A stretch of DNA of 64,000 nucleotides from Candidatus Gastranaerophilales bacterium (GCA_944323285.1 CALURV010000024.1:102893-166892), one strand, 5' to 3'. Counted from the first letter of the stretch, positions 27,463 to 36,179 are shown. Numbers and translations are program-made. The notes: a model not told the origin generated them from the letters alone.

Positions 27463-28395
27463 TTGTTTAACAAATTTTTTTTATTTTTACTTTTATTTCT
27501 ATCATTTTATATTATACAATTAAAGGCTTCATCATATGATAATTATGATGGTAAATATACTTATTCAAAGTATACAGGAGAAAATGCAAATATTAATAAT
27601 TTGAATTTAAATAAAGATGAAGAAATTTTAATAATATTAGATTTTTCTTCATCTATGCAAAAAAAATTAAATGACCAACCTAGAATTAATTATGCTGTAA
27701 ATGCATTAAGAAATGTTATTGATAAACTACCAGATGATACAAAAATCGGGTTAAGAATATTTGGTCCTGATGAAAAATCATTAACAATGTATCGTTCAGG
27801 CACAGGAATTAACACAAATAGAGATTGTAGAGCATCTAAACTTGAAGTTCCTATTGCTTCTAATAATAAATCAAACATTAAAAACAGACTTTCAGGTTAT
27901 TATAGACCGTTTGGAGAATCACCTATCGGTTATTCATTAAGACAAGCAATAAATAACGATTTTTTATTAACTGAATCTCTTAAGCACATTGTATTAATAA
28001 CTGACGGAAAAGAAGGATGTGGAGATGATCCTTGCAGTTACATTAGAGAACTAATGACTACTCGTGATGATATTAAAATTGACGTAATAGGTATATCTAC
28101 AGATGAAAATGCATATTCTCAGCTTTCTTGTTTAGCAAGCACAACTAAAGGTAAATATTTTATTGTAAGAAACATAGATGACCTTTATCTCTCAATTGAA
28201 ACGGCGGTAACTTCAGTTTCTCCACTTGATATACAAGAAAAAATTTCAAATTATTCAAAACAAAATATAAATACTTCTCAATATCCTAATTTTAATAATA
28301 ATCAAAATATTATGCAAAAAGACAGTATAGATAACAAATCAAAAAACAAAAATATTATAAAATATTCAAATTATGCTTTTGAATTTGATATATAA
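27463..28395 (+). CDS. Secreted vWA domain protein 2
   Basis: A 310-residue paralogue of the preceding gene. It starts with TTG at 27463, supported by AAAGGA eight bases upstream. The signal peptide (FFLFLLLFLSFYII) is followed by about 30 linker residues and a vWA domain with MIDAS motif ILDFSSSMQ, GESPIGYSLRQA and LITDGKEGCGDDPC. The four cysteines line up with its neighbours (RDCRASKL, GCGDDPC, LSCLAS). A Gln/Asn/Ser-rich spacer then leads to a tail NIIKYSNYAFEFDI, very similar to that of protein 1. The family probably binds protein ligands through a metal ion; the ligand is unknown. Confidence 0.78.
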   Translation: MFNKFFLFLLLFLSFYIIQLKASSYDNYDGKYTYSKYTGENANINNLNLNKDEEILIILDFSSSMQKKLNDQPRINYAVNALRNVIDKLPDDTKIGLRIFGPDEKSLTMYRSGTGINTNRDCRASKLEVPIASNNKSNIKNRLSGYYRPFGESPIGYSLRQAINNDFLLTESLKHIVLITDGKEGCGDDPCSYIRELMTTRDDIKIDVIGISTDENAYSQLSCLASTTKGKYFIVRNIDDLYLSIETAVTSVSPLDIQEKISNYSKQNINTSQYPNFNNNQNIMQKDSIDNKSKNKNIIKYSNYAFEFDI

Positions 28396-28457
28396 AATCT
28401 CTTAAAGGATAATGACAGTGAATGTATTTTTTGATAGTATAATACAAAGGGTGGATA

Positions 28458-29207
28458 ATGAATAAAAATACATTTATATATACATTTGTAATTATATTTC
28501 TGTTTTGTAATATATGTTCTGCTGAACCTAATTTTACATATTCGACGCCAAATAATTATAAGTTTAAAACTGGTGAAAATTTAAAAAATAATGCAGGAGA
28601 AAAAATTCTTTTTATCGTTGATTTTTCGAACAGCATGAATGAAAGACTTGGTAATAAAACAAAAATAGACATTGCATTATCAACAATGAAAGAAATTTTA
28701 CAAATGATTCCACCACAAACATATGTTGGAATGAGAGTATATGGCCATAAAACAGGATTTACACCCAAACAAAGCTGTACAGCATCACAGCTTGTTTCTC
28801 CGATACAACAAAATAATGCAATCAACATCTATTCAAGGCTCAGCTCTATCAATGCAGTTGGCTGGACACCTATTACATATTCATTAAAGCAAGCTGCTTT
28901 CTTTGACTTTGCTGATAGAACATCAAAAAAAAGAATAATATTAATAAGTGATGGTGGTGAGAATTGTGATGAAAGTCCTTGTGATTTTATTATTGAACTT
29001 ATGAAAACTAGAGATGATATTAGTATAGATGTAATAGCACTTGCTATAGGTGATCAAGATGCAAATAATCAATTAAAATGCGTAGCTTTAGTTACATCAG
29101 GGAAATTCTACAATGCTAATACAGCAGCAGAATTAAAAAATAGTTTACAGGATTCACTTAATTTACAAAAAGAAGTTCAAGGTTTAATTATTCAAAAAGA
29201 AGAATAG
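28458..29207 (+). CDS. Secreted vWA domain protein 3
   Basis: A 249-residue third paralogue with a good ribosome-binding site (AAGGGTGG). The signal peptide is MNKNTFIYTFVIIFLF, with cleavage near CSA. The vWA domain keeps all MIDAS parts: IVDFSNSMN, GWTPITYSLKQA and LISDGGENCDESPC. The shared cysteines appear in QSCTASQL, NCDESPC and LKCVAL. Unlike proteins 1 and 2 it lacks the NIIKY tail and ends shortly after the domain. It lies nine bases before a polytopic membrane protein gene, so the cluster may assemble at the envelope. Confidence 0.78.
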   Translation: MNKNTFIYTFVIIFLFCNICSAEPNFTYSTPNNYKFKTGENLKNNAGEKILFIVDFSNSMNERLGNKTKIDIALSTMKEILQMIPPQTYVGMRVYGHKTGFTPKQSCTASQLVSPIQQNNAINIYSRLSSINAVGWTPITYSLKQAAFFDFADRTSKKRIILISDGGENCDESPCDFIIELMKTRDDISIDVIALAIGDQDANNQLKCVALVTSGKFYNANTAAELKNSLQDSLNLQKEVQGLIIQKEE

Positions 29208-29216
29208 TGAGTATTT

Positions 29217-30806
29217 ATGATAAATAAGTTAAAAAATAACATTATACTTTATATTAATATTTTTATAATTTTATTATTATTTATATTATTAATTAAAATA
29301 CAAGAATTTTCTGTTCTAAACTTGCATGATTTGCAAATGCCTTTTAACTTCTTAAAAATAAAATCAGCAGGAAGACTTCCAGGAGATTTTATTGCATATT
29401 TTATAAATAACTTTATTCCTGCATCTCTCAATATTCATCCTAATGATGCAAGAAAATCTGTATCTGCAGTATTAATCGCTATACCTTTTATTCTTACTTC
29501 AATTGCTTTAACAAATGCTTTCTTTTTAAATGATAATAAAAAAATTTTTTTACTTAAAAGATTTGAATGTATTTTTATTCTGCCTTTTTCTTTCTTTATA
29601 TTGAAGCTTCCCATTTGTTATATATTTTACAATGTTAATTATCCTTACATTTTTTCAATAATTGATCAACATATAAATTATACAGAATATTTACTTGGAA
29701 TTCTTCCTTTTTTTATCTTTTTATCAATTTTATTTAAGTTATATTTTGATAATATCAAACTAAGCAAAATACAGAAAATTTTTTATTCATTTATATTTTT
29801 TATAGTCCCATTTTGGAACGAATTTTTTCTATTAAGTGGAATTATTATACTAATTTTTATGTATATTTTTTTTCAAGAAAGAACAAAGAATGTTTTTAAT
29901 AATAATTTATTTTTATACATTTCTTTTATTATTGGATTCTGTTCATTCTTTATATTCTCTGATTATTTATCAGGTAATACAATCGCAACATATGATTATA
30001 ATTTTATAGTTTTTCTAAAAAAGATTCCGCCTAACATATATATATTTACTAAAAATTTTGTTATTCTAATGATATTACAAAAATGGTATTTTTATGTATT
30101 ATTATTTATATTTTCATTTCTAGCTATAAAACAAGATAAAGCAAATTACAAAATTTTAATATTTATTTATATAGTAATAATATCTTCAATGATTACAATA
30201 TATTCAACTATTTTTATGATCGATATTTATTATTCAATTAGATTCTTATTTTTTAACTCACATTATAGTATTATTTTTTCTTGTATATTAGTATATACTA
30301 TATTAATTTTACTAGGTATTATATCAGATAATAAAAATAAAAAAATTTTCTTTATTACATTTACTATAATTAATATTTTATTTTCAATATTTTCAATAAT
30401 TAATTATAATTCTTTTATAAAATATATAAAACAAATTAAAGTTTATTCATACAACATCGAAAAAATTTATATAAAATCAATATTAAATGATGAAATACCA
30501 AAATTTCCAATTGAATATGCACGAATTCCAACTACTCTTTTCTTTCCATATATGAATTTTGATGATAATGAAGCAAAAAACTATATAGGAAAAGTGTATG
30601 ATTATGAAAATTTTTATAAATGTTTTTTAACAGACTACTATGAATTAAATAATGAGAAAGGGTATATGTTTATCGATTGTGAAACTGAAAAAGGTAGTAA
30701 TTCTATTTGTCTTGAAACTGATGAAGATGATTATATATTATATGGCAAATATCCATTTACAAATTTAAAAAATATTTATATCGAAGGAATAAAAAGTGAT
30801 AAATAA
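29217..30806 (+). CDS. Polytopic membrane protein, possibly GT-C-type glycosyltransferase
   Basis: A 529-residue protein with about ten to eleven hydrophobic segments up to residue 400 and a soluble C-terminal tail of about 120 residues. The region after the first helix (LHDLQMPFNFLKIKSAGRLPGD) carries acidic and arginine residues in a periplasmic loop, as in GT-C-fold glycosyltransferases, and FIVPFWNEFFLLSG resembles the DUF6056 family of large membrane proteins. I could not verify either. It starts nine bases after vWA protein 3 and overlaps ispD by 11 bases, so it is in the same transcript. A role in surface glycan assembly or as partner of the vWA proteins is inference. Confidence 0.6.
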   Translation: MINKLKNNIILYINIFIILLLFILLIKIQEFSVLNLHDLQMPFNFLKIKSAGRLPGDFIAYFINNFIPASLNIHPNDARKSVSAVLIAIPFILTSIALTNAFFLNDNKKIFLLKRFECIFILPFSFFILKLPICYIFYNVNYPYIFSIIDQHINYTEYLLGILPFFIFLSILFKLYFDNIKLSKIQKIFYSFIFFIVPFWNEFFLLSGIIILIFMYIFFQERTKNVFNNNLFLYISFIIGFCSFFIFSDYLSGNTIATYDYNFIVFLKKIPPNIYIFTKNFVILMILQKWYFYVLLFIFSFLAIKQDKANYKILIFIYIVIISSMITIYSTIFMIDIYYSIRFLFFNSHYSIIFSCILVYTILILLGIISDNKNKKIFFITFTIINILFSIFSIINYNSFIKYIKQIKVYSYNIEKIYIKSILNDEIPKFPIEYARIPTTLFFPYMNFDDNEAKNYIGKVYDYENFYKCFLTDYYELNNEKGYMFIDCETEKGSNSICLETDEDDYILYGKYPFTNLKNIYIEGIKSDK

Positions 30807-31503
30807 TTATGCAATAATTCTTGCATCAGGAAGTGGAGAAAGAGCAGGATTAAATATTCCAAAACAATTTGCAGTTATAGAAGAAAAAACTATACTAGAG
30901 CATACAATTGAAGTATTTGAAAAAAATAACCTAATTAATGGCATAATTTTAGTTTCAAATCCACTATATATTGATAAAGTTAAAGATATACTTTTAAAAA
31001 ATAATTATTCGAAAGTCTTAAAAGTACTTCCAGGAGGAAAGACCAGACAACAAAGTTCTTATATAGGTATTTCTGCAATTAAAGATTTTAATTCAAATGT
31101 TTTAATACACGATGCTGTAAGACCATTTATCAATGATAAAATAATTTCCGAATGTATTTATGCGCTTAATGAATATAAAGCCGTTAATGTAGCAATAGAG
31201 TCATCTGATACAATAATTGAAATTGACAATAATAATATCATCAAAAATACATTAAATAGAAAATTTTTAAGAAGATGTCAAACTCCTCAATGTTTTAAAC
31301 TTGATATTATAAAAAGAGCACATGAGCTTGCAATAAAAGATAATCTTATTGAAAATACTGATGATTGCAGCTTAGTTTTAAAATATAATCTGGCAGATAT
31401 TTTTGTAATAAGTGGCAGTAATAACAACATTAAAATTACATATCCTATTGACTTAGAAATAGCAAATCTAATATATAAGGAACAAAAAAAAGAGAGTACA
31501 TAA
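30796..31503 (+). CDS. ispD: 2-C-methyl-D-erythritol 4-phosphate cytidylyltransferase (IspD) or related TarI-type enzyme
   Basis: A 235-residue CTP-dependent cytidylyltransferase. IspD makes CDP-methylerythritol in the MEP isoprenoid pathway. Motifs are the CTP-binding loop ILASGSGERAG, IPKQF, GGKTRQQSS, LIHDAVRPF, the RRCQTPQCFK segment, ENTDDCSLV and the C-terminal NIKITYPIDLEIA. Length fits IspD (about 230). The GTG start at 30796 has GAAGGA seven bases upstream and overlaps the preceding gene by 11 bases. TarI (ribitol-5-phosphate cytidylyltransferase) is a close relative and, with envelope-type neighbours, cannot be excluded. Confidence 0.8.
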   Translation: MINNYAIILASGSGERAGLNIPKQFAVIEEKTILEHTIEVFEKNNLINGIILVSNPLYIDKVKDILLKNNYSKVLKVLPGGKTRQQSSYIGISAIKDFNSNVLIHDAVRPFINDKIISECIYALNEYKAVNVAIESSDTIIEIDNNNIIKNTLNRKFLRRCQTPQCFKLDIIKRAHELAIKDNLIENTDDCSLVLKYNLADIFVISGSNNNIKITYPIDLEIANLIYKEQKKEST

Positions 31504-31518
31504 TATACTCTCTTTTTT
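31486..31518 (+). terminator. Intrinsic terminator after ispD, usable from both sides
   Basis: Stem AAAAAAGAGAGTA / TACTCTCTTTTTT with a seven-base loop, overlapping the ispD stop codon. The A/T-rich stem base gives a U tract in either direction, so it could also stop the convergent GH57 gene. Confidence 0.8.
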
Positions 31519-31535
31519 AAATAATTCAATTATTA

Positions 31536-33257
31536 TTACTTATATAATGGAGCTAATTTAGCTTCTTGTTGAGGAATTTTTCCTTCTTCAATAGGTAAAT
31601 AAACCCTATAATCAATTACCGGAAAACAATTGTCTATTGATTCAATTTTCTTTAATTCTTCATCATTGATATTTCCTGATTCTATCATATCTGCAATTAA
31701 AGAGAATCTTTCAACGTGTTCATTGAATCTATCTGTAGCATAATCTTTCGCCTGCCAAGTTGTAATCAAGAACGGCCAATCTGAACTTTGAAGTAATAGA
31801 TTCTCTCTTGCAAGTTGATTTAATGCTCTATGAAGAAGTTTATTTTCAGGAATTTTTTCATATTTAGAAACAATATCAATAATTCTCTTTTCACAAGCAT
31901 GAATAATAGGCCACATCCATTCAGTTAAATGATTTAACCACACGTAGAAATGACCACCTTGTCCCCAAGAGCTTTCAGGTATTTGAATTGTATCAACAGG
32001 TGGATGTTTTTCTAAATATTCACCTGCAGTACATCTTTCAATTTCAGGAATAAAATTATTTAATTTTCTAATAACCTGTTTTATAAATTCAACACCTTCA
32101 AACCACCAGTGACCATACAGCTCAGTATCAAAAGAAACCATTAGAAGCCCTTCTTTTCCTGTTGATTTTTTATAATCATTTAATAGGTGATATAAAAGTG
32201 TAGTATAATGATCTGAATTAGAGTTTACTTGATTCATTGCTAAAACAGGGTCATACAACATTTTATCACCCAAGTCAGTTGTTGGCGAAGTAATTCTCCA
32301 ATAGTTCATACCAGATTTATCATCTTTTTTATGGAATTCACGATATAAACCATCACCTGGATATCCATCAGCAGCTGACCATACTTGGAACCCAGCTCTG
32401 TCATTCCTACCCATAACTGCGACTTGTGCATCTGGGAGCCAATATGCAGAATATGTATCGTAGCCAGTGGCTTCTCTTTCTGGAAGCGGAATATATTCAA
32501 TGTTACCGTATATTCCGACTACTCTTCTATTCCCAACAGAATTACCACCTTCAATAACGTGAGATTCAGTAAAGAAATATTCAATATCATTATTTTGAAG
32601 AGTAACTTCAATAGCAGGTCTCCATTTCTTTTGACCATCTTTTCCTATATATTCATAACCTTGTCTATATGCACATTCAGGAAGCCAGCAGCCTTTTGCT
32701 TTCTTTCCGAACAATCTTTTTGTTGTATCTGAACCAACTTTAAATTGTGCATTTAAATTTGAATCTGTTGCAAGCAAAGGTGAAAATCCGTGGGTTGCTC
32801 CTGATGTTGTTATTTCTATACAACCTAAATCTTGGTATTTCTTAAATGCCCCAATTAAATCTTTATTATACTTATTAACAAATGAATCTTTTATATGATT
32901 GAACCAATCAAAATAATATTTTGCTAAATATTTTAAATGTTGAGAATGTTCAACTTTTGGATCAGGATATCTTTCTAAATCTTTTGCAACTGAATTTATT
33001 CTCGAATCTAAATATTCAATAAACCCATTTTTCAAATGTTCGTCATTTAATTGTTCTGCTAATATAGGTGTAATACCAACAGTCAATTTTGCTTTTATTC
33101 CTTCTTCTTCATATAATTCAGATATTGCATTAAGCAATGGAACATAAGTTTCAGACATACATTCATACAAATTTTCTTCACCAAAAGGCCACATTCCAGC
33201 CATTCTGTAATATGGAAGGTGAGAATGTAACATAAATACAAATGATCCTACAGTCAT
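31536..33257 (-). CDS. Glycoside hydrolase family 57 1,4-alpha-glucan branching enzyme
   Basis: A 573-residue GH57 protein, most like the cyanobacterial/Thermus-type branching enzyme that introduces alpha-1,6 branches in glycogen. The start VGSFVFMLHSHLPYYR has the GH57 H-x-H motif. The nucleophile glutamate should be in GCWLPECAYR (about residue 198), and the acid aspartate in SFDTELYGHWWFEGVEF (about residue 357). A C-terminal helical domain (about 430-530, WPFLITTWQAKDYATDR) matches the DUF1957 part of such enzymes. Length is slightly above the 520-530 of related enzymes. AGG(T) just before the ATG supports the start. A separate GH13 enzyme occurs at 57296. An amylase role is the alternative. 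Confidence 0.85.
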   Translation of the reverse strand: MTVGSFVFMLHSHLPYYRMAGMWPFGEENLYECMSETYVPLLNAISELYEEEGIKAKLTVGITPILAEQLNDEHLKNGFIEYLDSRINSVAKDLERYPDPKVEHSQHLKYLAKYYFDWFNHIKDSFVNKYNKDLIGAFKKYQDLGCIEITTSGATHGFSPLLATDSNLNAQFKVGSDTTKRLFGKKAKGCWLPECAYRQGYEYIGKDGQKKWRPAIEVTLQNNDIEYFFTESHVIEGGNSVGNRRVVGIYGNIEYIPLPEREATGYDTYSAYWLPDAQVAVMGRNDRAGFQVWSAADGYPGDGLYREFHKKDDKSGMNYWRITSPTTDLGDKMLYDPVLAMNQVNSNSDHYTTLLYHLLNDYKKSTGKEGLLMVSFDTELYGHWWFEGVEFIKQVIRKLNNFIPEIERCTAGEYLEKHPPVDTIQIPESSWGQGGHFYVWLNHLTEWMWPIIHACEKRIIDIVSKYEKIPENKLLHRALNQLARENLLLQSSDWPFLITTWQAKDYATDRFNEHVERFSLIADMIESGNINDEELKKIESIDNCFPVIDYRVYLPIEEGKIPQQEAKLAPLYK

Positions 33258-33420
33258 AATAAACCTCCAATTTTTTATTTATTGTATTTATAACACAATT
33301 TTTTAGAAAATATAACCCTAAAGAACTAATTCTTGAGTATTGTTTACAAAACTTTGAAAAAAAAATTTATTATCAATTTTATTTTTTTTTGAATTTTAAA
33401 ATAAAAAAGGAAATTTAATT

Positions 33421-34413
33421 ATGAAAGTATCATACAGTAATAATATTATAAATTCTTATTTAAGTAATACAAATAAATCCCCAAAGTTCAATAATACTTT
33501 AAATAAAGATGTATTTGTAAAAAGTTGTTCTTTTAAAGGAAATAAATGTGATGTAAATAATATAGACGAGAAAAGCTTTTCTGAATTTGAAAAATGGTGT
33601 AATAATACTAATTTTTTAGAACAAGTAGAAGAAATAGTAGAAAGAACAGGGAGAATACTTGGTTCCGGGTTTGAAGGTGAAACATATGAAATTCCAAATA
33701 ATGACAATTGGGTTATAAAAAAATACAAAAGAGGTAATTTCTTCCAAATTCCGAATGAAAAGCCTAAAATTGTAGAAGTTAAAGATATATCACCTGAATT
33801 AAATATTGGGCAAACTATAGCAAGAGTTGAAATACCTCATGGAAATAGATTTTCTTATGTATATTACATATTAAAGAAACAAACAGGAAAATCTTGTGGT
33901 ATACCATTTGAATTTGCAGACCAAATTACACCAAACTTTGTAAATGAGCATATTAAATATCTTCAAGCCATATCTAATTGTCCTGATTCAACCTTTGAAA
34001 AATGTATACAAGATACAGCTTATATAACAAAACAAGGTTATGAAATTGATTGTTGCAATCCATATAATTTAATGTTTAATACTGACAAACAGAGAATTAA
34101 TTTTGTTGATATAAATGACAAACTAAAGGGAAATAATACGCAATTTGGTAATGTATTATTTGCTCTGTTAGACGGACATTTTGGAATTAATTTTGCAGAA
34201 TCAGACTATTCTGAAGAATTACAAAATAAATCTCAAGAATTATCAGATAAAATTATTCAAAAATTTATTAAAGCAATGGACAAAGCCGGAACAAAATTCA
34301 CAAATGGAACATATTTTGACAAACTAGTTCAATCTAGCTTATTAGATAATACACTAGCTGCCAATTCAATTGATGAAAAATACAAAGCTTTAAAAGCAAA
34401 AGGATTAATGTAG
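33421..34413 (+). CDS. Diverged protein-kinase-like protein with N-terminal SF-x-G leader
   Basis: A 330-residue protein that I do not assign to a known family but that shows kinase-like pieces: glycine loop LGSGFEGETYEI (residues 80-91), a lysine in WVIKKY (about 100), a DCCNPYNLMF segment near 210-219 reminiscent of the D-x-K-P-x-N catalytic loop with one extra residue, and INFVDIN near 230 where the DFG aspartate would be. The spacing fits a small kinase fold. The N-terminal 40 residues are polar and end in CSFKG, a motif shared with four other proteins in this window. An AAAGGAAA ribosome-binding site stands seven bases upstream. Active kinase, pseudokinase or unrelated fold cannot be settled here. 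Confidence 0.55.
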   Translation: MKVSYSNNIINSYLSNTNKSPKFNNTLNKDVFVKSCSFKGNKCDVNNIDEKSFSEFEKWCNNTNFLEQVEEIVERTGRILGSGFEGETYEIPNNDNWVIKKYKRGNFFQIPNEKPKIVEVKDISPELNIGQTIARVEIPHGNRFSYVYYILKKQTGKSCGIPFEFADQITPNFVNEHIKYLQAISNCPDSTFEKCIQDTAYITKQGYEIDCCNPYNLMFNTDKQRINFVDINDKLKGNNTQFGNVLFALLDGHFGINFAESDYSEELQNKSQELSDKIIQKFIKAMDKAGTKFTNGTYFDKLVQSSLLDNTLAANSIDEKYKALKAKGLM

Positions 34414-34480
34414 TTATATAATACTTGAAAAAAATAATAAATATGTAATAATAAAAAAGCACATTGAAAATTAAATAAAT

Positions 34481-34874
34481 GGGGACGTTTTGGATTTGAC
34501 GGGTGGATTGGTGTAATCAGGCTGCGGGTCTCAGTGCTGTTCTGAGTTATCAACAAGCAAACTAAAATAAACGCTAATAACGTAATTAAAGCTGATTTTT
34601 CAAGAGCACAAGCTCTTGCTGCGTAAGGCGCAGTTCAGCCGTTATATTAGACCAACTTGCCGTTTAATATAGCGCAAACATGCAAGTTGCAGCCCTATTA
34701 TGATGGTAGTAGGGTTAAGTTATACCATCAAACTGCGTAACAGTTAAAACTGCTTTGATAAAATTATAGGAGTGGTTCGTTGCCGTAGTTTTATCGAGAT
34801 TAACAGGCCTACGCTCGTAGATGCAGGTTTATATCCCATTCCGGACGAGAGTTCGAATCTCTCCGTCTCCACCA
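34481..34874 (+). ncRNA. ssrA: Transfer-messenger RNA (tmRNA), one-piece form
   Basis: The 5' end GGGGACG pairs with CGTCTCC near the 3' end, giving a seven-base acceptor stem with the G3-U70 wobble that alanyl-tRNA synthetase recognises, then A and an encoded CCA. The T-arm is GTTCGAAT. The tag frame runs from GCT at 34573 to TAA at 34624-34626 and encodes ANNVIKADFSRAQALAA. The ANN start resembles cyanobacterial tags (ANNIV...), and the ALAA end matches the usual protease signal. Several pseudoknot-like pairings follow (for instance 34627-34760). It is the continuous form, not the permuted two-piece form known from some cyanobacteria. Confidence 0.95.
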
Positions 34875-34877
34875 TAT

Positions 34878-34904
34878 AAAGAGAGTTTAGAGACTCTCTT
34901 TTTT
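34878..34904 (+). terminator. Intrinsic terminator after tmRNA
   Basis: Stem AAAGAGAGT / ACTCTCTTT with a six-base loop and a run of T, starting four bases after the tmRNA CCA end. Confidence 0.85.
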
Positions 34905-34987
34905 AATGCGTTTGCAAGACTACGTCTCAGCTCATGTTTTTAATAAATCTTCGAAAAAAAGAAAAAGAATTATTTTTAACACCTGAT

Positions 34988-35014
34988 GGGGAGTGAAATC
35001 ACTTCCCTTTTTTT
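34988..35014 (+). terminator. Second terminator-like hairpin downstream of tmRNA
   Basis: Stem GGGGAGTG / CACTTCCC (one G-U pair in the plus-strand RNA), loop AAAT, followed by seven T. It overlaps the stop of the convergent 34999-35424 gene and would act on plus-strand transcripts. Confidence 0.6.
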
Positions 35015-35424
35015 ATATTGCATAATGCATTGAAATAAATTTCGCCGTTATTTACTCCACTTGGTCCAGAAAAAACATTGTAAGAATTTTTTGTATCTTG
35101 AATCATATTACCATTAATATCAAAAGATTTTATATGTAATAATGCAAGTACATCTGAATCACCTCCTGCATCATATTTTACTAATTCATATAGTACGTAG
35201 TTATCATTGATTGTTCCCAAGTTATTATCTTCAGATGTATATATTTTAAACCAAGCAGATGTTGAGTATTTTTCTTTAACAACAGAATTTTTATCTATAA
35301 AAATATTATTACTTAATTGTACCCAATTTTCTTTAGAAATCTTTTCTTCCTTAGCTTTCATAATGTTTACAATAGTAAATAATAAAAACAAAACAATAAA
35401 AAATACTAAACTTATTTTTTTCAT
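34999..35424 (-). CDS. Secreted surface-adhesin-E-like protein
   Basis: A 141-residue protein with a signal peptide or N-terminal anchor (MKKISLVFFIVLFLLFTIV) and a small extracytoplasmic domain. The start of the domain, WVQLSNNIFIDKNSVVKEK, followed by AWFKIYTSEDN and YVLYELVKYD, resembles the protein-E/surface-adhesin family, in which W-x-x-I-x-x-S precedes a tyrosine/aspartate site and a short beta-meander; only a single cysteine is left near the C-terminus, so the usual disulfide is lacking. A TATAAT box lies ten bases before the ATG. The gene is isolated between tmRNA and a long intergenic region. The family call is tentative. Confidence 0.55.
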   Translation of the reverse strand: MKKISLVFFIVLFLLFTIVNIMKAKEEKISKENWVQLSNNIFIDKNSVVKEKYSTSAWFKIYTSEDNNLGTINDNYVLYELVKYDAGGDSDVLALLHIKSFDINGNMIQDTKNSYNVFSGPSGVNNGEIYFNALCNIKKGK

Positions 35425-35500
35425 AGCAAAAGTTATTATATCATATTTTTATGAAATTGCTTTAATCAAAGATGGTATGATAAATACTGTTTTCAAGAGA

Positions 35501-35547
35501 TATCCCTCGCTAACATTCATACGACTAGTATGGGTTAGCAAGGGATA
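35501..35547. repeat. Palindromic element D, 47 bp
   Basis: Long imperfect hairpin: outer stem TATCCCT-GCTAAC / GTTAGC-AGGGATA with a single C/A mismatch, inner stem CATAC / GTATG, loop GACTA. It aligns with element E 70 bp further on (common TATCC-TCG start, ACTAG loop, GGATA end). Its arm GTTAGCGAGG (minus strand) also occurs in the 120-bp repeats at 50868 and 63314. Confidence 0.65.
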
Positions 35548-35616
35548 ATAATATTATAACAAATTTTTATATTAAATTCAACTGATGTAATATAATAAAA
35601 TTGTTTATTTACAAAT

Positions 35617-35667
35617 GATATCCTCGACTTGTAACGTACTACTAGCACGTCCAGTATCGAGGATATC
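35617..35667. repeat. Palindromic element E, 51 bp
   Basis: Perfect 11-base outer stem GATATCCTCGA / TCGAGGATATC, inner ACGT / ACGT, loop with ACTAG. Its overall plan is the same as element D. Both lie in a gene-free region. Possible readings are a REP-like mobile palindrome, a recombination or attachment site, or an RNA hairpin. Confidence 0.65.
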
Positions 35668-36017
35668 ATAAGTTATAATACAAATTACTACAGAAAAGTA
35701 GTATCTATATTATCACCAATTATATTATGACAGATTTTATTTATAACTTCAAGATTATATTATAATTGCATATCCTTTGTTATGGTTAGTTAGATTTGTT
35801 CAAATGATAACTTTGTACTGCAAACACTTGATGTTAGAATAATTCAGAGTAATACTGTAAATATAAATAAGTTAAAATGGAGAAACTCCGGATAGTATTT
35901 CGTGTCTTGATTTATCCAAATTTTAAATTTAAATTTACTCTTAATTAAAATATAATTTTTAGATTTAAAAGTTTAAGCTATTATACATATAAAAATTTTT
36001 TAATTTTATATAAAACT

Positions 36018-36090
36018 TGGGCAGTACTGGACTCGAACCAGCGACCCCCACAATGTCAATGTGATGCGCTACCAACTGCGCTAACCGCCC
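36018..36090 (-). tRNA. tRNA-Val, anticodon GAC
   Basis: Seventy-three bases on the minus strand. Acceptor stem GGGCGGT / ACTGCCC, D-arm GCGC..GCGC, anticodon stem TCACA / TGTGG with loop TTGACAT (anticodon GAC), T-arm with TTCGAGT, discriminator A. CCA is not encoded. It follows tRNA-Asn by 17 bases and is probably cotranscribed with it. Confidence 0.93.
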
Positions 36091-36107
36091 AAATATTTTA
36101 TAAAAAA

Positions 36108-36179
<72 letters not shown>

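Larger units (their letters stand above)
35425..36017 (+). other. Gene-free region of about 590 bp between the adhesin-like gene and two tRNAs
   Basis: No reading frame with start, ribosome-binding site and coding character is visible on either strand. It contains two related palindromic elements (35501-35547 and 35617-35667), described separately, a small GGAG-AAA-CTCC hairpin near 35879-35889, and otherwise AT-rich sequence. An unrecognised small RNA is possible, but I see nothing that identifies one (no SRP RNA, 6S RNA or RNase P motifs). Confidence 0.6.

Noticed and set aside
34329-34556. Minus-strand reading frame overlapping the start of tmRNA
   Set aside because: It overlaps the kinase-like gene and the tmRNA acceptor region, and has no ribosome-binding site.
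34481-34874. Permuted two-piece tmRNA, as in some cyanobacteria
   Set aside because: The 5' acceptor strand, tag frame and 3' acceptor strand follow in the normal order in one transcript.
35425-36017. CRISPR array or prophage attachment region
   Set aside because: Only two dissimilar palindromes are present, without regular spacers, and no cas or integrase gene is in the window.
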